Positions 61,476 to 64,000 of a stretch of 64,000 nucleotides of DNA are shown in pieces. Each line of letters begins with the position of its first letter. The first letter of the stretch is position 1. The stretch covers positions 62,001 through 126,000 of the forward strand of contig CBDCYR010000016.1 of NCBI GenBank assembly GCA_965224275.1, read 5' to 3'. The position numbers were made by a program, and so were the translations under genes. Under the pieces are notes generated by a model. It was given only the letters and a program-made list of their open reading frames with translations, made no database searches and was not told the DNA's origin. The stretch is from CAUZWH01 sp965224275. GTDB taxonomy: Bacteria; Pseudomonadota; Alphaproteobacteria; SHVV01.

Positions 61476-61818
61476 AAACGCGTCAACACGTGAACCCGCG
61501 GACGTCATTCGGCCTGAGTGGGCAAATGATATGGCTCAAATCCGGACATTGGGGAATTGAGCGAATAGCGCTTCACTCATGTAGTCCCGCCTTGTATAGG
61601 CCCTCAAAAAAGTGCTTACGCTCGGACGGGATTCGGTATCTATCGGCCCTCCGCCCCAGTGCAACTTCCAGAGTAGCTGGTTGTGCGTCGCGGCTGAGCG
61701 TCGGCATTTGACGCTGAAGCCCTCAGCGGACAAAGGAAAGCAGTACTGACACCGCCGCTACCCGATTGCGAGCTTAGCTGACGCCTAAGCGGCCCGCGTC
61801 TTCGAGGGCCGGCTAATC
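61476..61818. other. 343-base intergenic stretch
   Basis: Between fliJ and the minus-strand intradiol gene. I see no credible gene; short open frames here lack protein-like composition and ribosome sites. No hairpin stands out. Confidence 0.5.
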
Positions 61819-62409
61819 CTACAACTCAAGTACGGCTGTTATCTCTGAGCGCCAGTGAAGATCGTTGCCCAATCCCTGGGATGTTACCGGCATCATCACC
61901 AATTTCCGTTCCTCCCGAGACATGCGCGCGAATACGAAATCATCATCGTTTTCGGGATGGTTCGGGAGGTAATACTGGGTTACCAACGCGACGCGCTCTG
62001 CGATTATTACTTTGGCGTGGATGTGAGGCGCTCGGCCGGGGTAGGAAACCGGGACGATCGTCCTAAATGCAAAGCTACCTTTGGCATCGGTAATTGCGGT
62101 CCCGAAGCCTTGGAACGCCGGGTCGAAGGCTTCCCGTCTCGGATCGTCTGGATGGCGGTAAACGCCGTTCACCCCGCACTGCCAAATCTCTACACGAGCG
62201 CCGACGACCGGCAGCGCATCCACGTCGAGCACCGTACCGCTGAGGCGAAGAACCTTGCCTCCATCCTCGCGCACCTTCATTTCTACGCGAACCAGGTCGT
62301 TGTCGTGGTCGAGCGAGATTTCCGTCGGGTAGAAGGGACCCTCCGACGCTTGTGGCGTCGCTGGTAAGACCGCCGAGGCCTGGTCGCTCATGTAATTCGG
62401 GCTGTCCAT
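61819..62409 (-). CDS. Intradiol ring-cleavage dioxygenase-like protein (cytoplasmic)
   Basis: 196 residues. The fold is that of the exported homologue at 23865-24497: SEGPFYPTEI, ARVEIWQCGVNGVY and YPGRAPHIHAKV, giving ferric ligands Y84, Y123, H129 and H131. No signal peptide is present. Typical protocatechuate 3,4-dioxygenase or hydroxyquinol dioxygenase chains are longer; this short form is a common uncharacterised group. An ATG at 62391 is an alternative start. No pca/cat neighbours are visible. Confidence 0.82.
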   Translation of the reverse strand: MDSPNYMSDQASAVLPATPQASEGPFYPTEISLDHDNDLVRVEMKVREDGGKVLRLSGTVLDVDALPVVGARVEIWQCGVNGVYRHPDDPRREAFDPAFQGFGTAITDAKGSFAFRTIVPVSYPGRAPHIHAKVIIAERVALVTQYYLPNHPENDDDFVFARMSREERKLVMMPVTSQGLGNDLHWRSEITAVLEL

Positions 62410-62435
62410 GATTCTTCAGCGCGGCCAACAATCAA

Positions 62436-62457
62436 CGTGGTTTCATCATATACCACG
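62436..62457. promoter_or_regulatory. Inverted repeat before the intradiol dioxygenase gene
   Basis: CGTGGT and ACCACG flank a 10-base AT-rich spacer (TTCATCATAT), 27 bases before the minus-strand start. A candidate operator; the regulator is unknown. Confidence 0.4.
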
Positions 62458-62551
62458 GGGGCGAAATCTGGACGTTGGAAATCGCTCTAAGGAGGTTTCT
62501 ACGTAAAGTTTAGGGAGGCGACGGCCTCTGAGCGATCTAGGTAATTCTACG

Positions 62552-62927
62552 ATGACGCGTGTCACACTTCCTTGTCTGATACTTCTGGTCATGACGGCGC
62601 TTTTTGGGAGCGTGAGCTGCCGAACATAATCGGGGGCACGTCGTAATCAACGTACGCGGTGAGATCGAGGGTGAAACTCTCCGAATTATCGGCAAGGCGA
62701 CAGTGCCGGATAGCGCGTGGATCGCTTATGCAGCGTACAACGCTGCCGAACCGAAGCGGCGCGCGACGGGTTCGGCATTAGTTGAGGACGGGCAGTTTAC
62801 GGCAGAGGCCGACATCTCGGATTGGCCTGCCGGCAAAATCGTCATCGATACAAATTTTCTGATGCTAATTCCGGGTCGCGTGCAGCCAACGCTATGGGCC
62901 AAGAGGCGAATGGATGACCGGCGATGA
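62552..62927 (+). pseudogene. Small lipoprotein gene with one frameshift
   Basis: ATG 62552 opens MTRVTLPCLILLVMTALFGSVSC, a good lipoprotein signal with lipobox SVSC, then stops after two more codons (TAA). One base shift away, a frame beginning GCTGCCGAACAT reads AAEHNRGHVVINVRGEIEGETLRIIGKATVPDSAW and on through ALVEDGQFTAEADISDWPAG to a stop at 62927. The two parts join naturally if one base is restored near 62619, giving a protein of about 125 residues. The body looks like a small exported beta-rich domain I cannot name. Confidence 0.6.
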
Positions 62928-63405
62928 CGTGATAGACACTGGCGCGGCTTACCGGTCCGCCGTCGTGTCGACAACCGTGATCAACCCATGGATCACGTCG
63001 TGCTGCACACCGCCTGAGCGTCGCAACGCCCATGTTCGGTTTAGGTCATCTGCGGCCGTTACGACCGCGCTGAAAAATGTCTGATATTTGGGCCTCAGCA
63101 AACATTTCTTCACCGAAGGTTCTCTTTGCCCCAGTTCCGGACGTGGGTGGGCACAGCCGAAAAGGAGTATTGCTCGCGCATCGGGCGCAGTTGGGTCACC
63201 AGCGAACGAAAGCGCCGATGCGAATTAGGTCATTTTCACCCCCAATACACCAATGGTCTGCTCAGACAGTAGTTCCCGAAGGGAACCGATCTATCGGTAT
63301 ACTCGCCGGCCGATCTGAACAAAGTGGCTCGGCAGGATCGTGTCCCGCGGAGTGGTGTAAGAGCGTTGCGCTCTACGCTGCTCCCGGCGGGTAGGGCCGG
63401 GACGT
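62928..63405. other. 478-base stretch without a recognisable gene
   Basis: Lies between the broken lipoprotein gene and the transposase. No convincing coding frame is seen. The right portion (about 63330-63405) should contain the terminal inverted repeat of the IS256-type element, since the transposase ends at 63406, but the exact end cannot be placed without the other terminus. Confidence 0.4.
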
Positions 63406-64000
63406 TCAGGCTGCCACGGTGGGCAGCGTGATGGGGACATCATCGCTCAGCGGAGCGATGGATTCCAGCGTCATGTATCTCCTTGAGACGGCCCACTCGT
63501 CGTTCTGCTCGAGAAGGATGGCGCCGACGAGCCGTGTGATGGCGGCTTCGTTGGGAAAGATACCGACGACGTTGGTGCGACGCTTGACCTCGGCATGGAG
63601 CCGTTCGATCGGGTTTGTGGAGTGCAATTTCTGGCGGTGCTCCCTGGGGAAGCTCATGTAGGCGAGGACGTCGTGCTCGGCTTCGTCCATGAGAACTGCC
63701 AGCTTGGGCACCTTGAGCCTGAGCTGGTCGGCGACCTGGCGCCACTGGACCTTCGCGCTGTCGGCGTCCTCCTGGGCGAAGGCGGTGGCGACGAAGGCGG
63801 AGACGACGCGCCGGCCCTGGCGGCCGGCATGGGCCAGCAGGTTGCGGGCGAAGTGCACGCGGCAGCGCTGCCATGTGGCGCCGAGGATCCGGGTCGCGGC
63901 GGCCTTCAGGCCCTTGTGGTCGTCGGAGATCACCAGCTTCACGCCGCGCAGCCCGCGCCGGGCCAGCGAGCGCAGGAACTCGGTCCAGAAGGCCTCGGCC
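63406..64000 (-). CDS. IS256-family transposase, C-terminal part (runs off right edge)
   Basis: About 198 residues are visible, open to the last base. It matches the Mutator/IS256 family: FWTEFLRSLARRGLRGVKLVISDDHKGLKAA with the second catalytic D, ATWQRCRVHFARNLL, and STNPIERLHAEVKRRTNVVGIFPNEAAI with the catalytic E. The N-terminal part and start are outside the window. It ends TLPTVAA before a TGA. The element lies beside a decayed lipoprotein gene, marking a region of recent insertion. Confidence 0.92.
   Translation of the reverse strand, partial: AEAFWTEFLRSLARRGLRGVKLVISDDHKGLKAAATRILGATWQRCRVHFARNLLAHAGRQGRRVVSAFVATAFAQEDADSAKVQWRQVADQLRLKVPKLAVLMDEAEHDVLAYMSFPREHRQKLHSTNPIERLHAEVKRRTNVVGIFPNEAAITRLVGAILLEQNDEWAVSRRYMTLESIAPLSDDVPITLPTVAA

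Noticed and set aside
1..64000. CRISPR arrays, rRNA or tRNA genes
   Set aside because: No regularly spaced repeat array, rRNA-like segment or foldable tRNA was found on either strand.

Overview
This 64 kb window is high-GC bacterial DNA, almost certainly from an alphaproteobacterium. The markers are a CtrA cell-cycle response regulator, a ChpT-type histidine phosphotransferase, a ctrA promoter with TTAA-N7-TTAA boxes beside fliI-fliJ, and TRAP and Liv uptake systems typical of metabolically versatile Rhodospirillales-like soil or marine bacteria. The order-level guess is inference. I see no rRNA, tRNA or CRISPR.

Layout. 1-4.6 kb: a ring-hydroxylating oxygenase pair (beta subunit cut by the left edge, then alpha) followed by a TRAP transporter (dctP-like, dctQ, dctM), probably uptake and first oxidation of an aromatic or organic acid. 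4.7-9.4 kb: a membrane LytTR regulator, an exported thioredoxin-like protein, a small membrane protein, a dienelactone-hydrolase-like enzyme, an esterase and a TauE/SafE exporter. 9.8-18.5 kb: a catabolic island with a minus-strand operon (amidase, class III aminotransferase, MFS permease, epimerase) facing a plus-strand set (double-VOC protein, three-domain RidA fusion, Rieske oxygenase). 18.5-24.9 kb: a region with decay: a doubly frameshifted histidine kinase, a VPxPA-CTERM exported protein, a methyltransferase, a receiver/RF3 chimeric pseudogene, a YbdK-type ligase, an exported intradiol dioxygenase-like protein and an ion channel. 25-31 kb: a small protein ending in a palindromic mobile repeat, an adenylate cyclase, the livHMGF permease/ATPase genes and an arylformamidase-like hydrolase. 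31.3-40.8 kb: RidA, a metal-dependent amidohydrolase, four tandem paralogous amidohydrolase-2 genes (broken by an IS5 transposase fragment between 107-bp direct repeats), an MFS permease and an SDR. 41-44.5 kb: TetR regulator, threonine synthase-like enzyme, NAD kinase, lipoprotein. 44.5-45.1 kb: a ParDE-type toxin-antitoxin pair.

45.2-53.9 kb is a molybdenum/formate block: moaA, fdhD, mobA, a ModE-type DNA-binding protein, and an NAD-linked formate dehydrogenase (fused FdsG-FdsB plus FdsA). A perfect ModE-like palindrome lies between moaA and fdhD. 54-58.7 kb holds chpT and an FdrA / DUF1116 / DUF2877 cluster resembling the E. coli oxamate carbamoyltransferase system (AllFGH), with an apparently detached N-terminal mini-gene. 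58.8-61.5 kb is ctrA divergent from fliI-fliJ. 61.8-64 kb contains a second intradiol dioxygenase-like gene, a frameshifted lipoprotein gene and an IS256-family transposase running off the right edge.

The most unusual structure is a 281-293 bp palindromic element present twice (25222-25502 and 47894-48186). Both copies start and end in CTAG, sit exactly on gene stop codons and can fold as a three-way junction. Other second-look items are the RF3/receiver chimera, the 107-bp repeat around the transposase fragment, the three-domain RidA protein, the OXTCase-like cluster and the CtrA and ModE operator sites.
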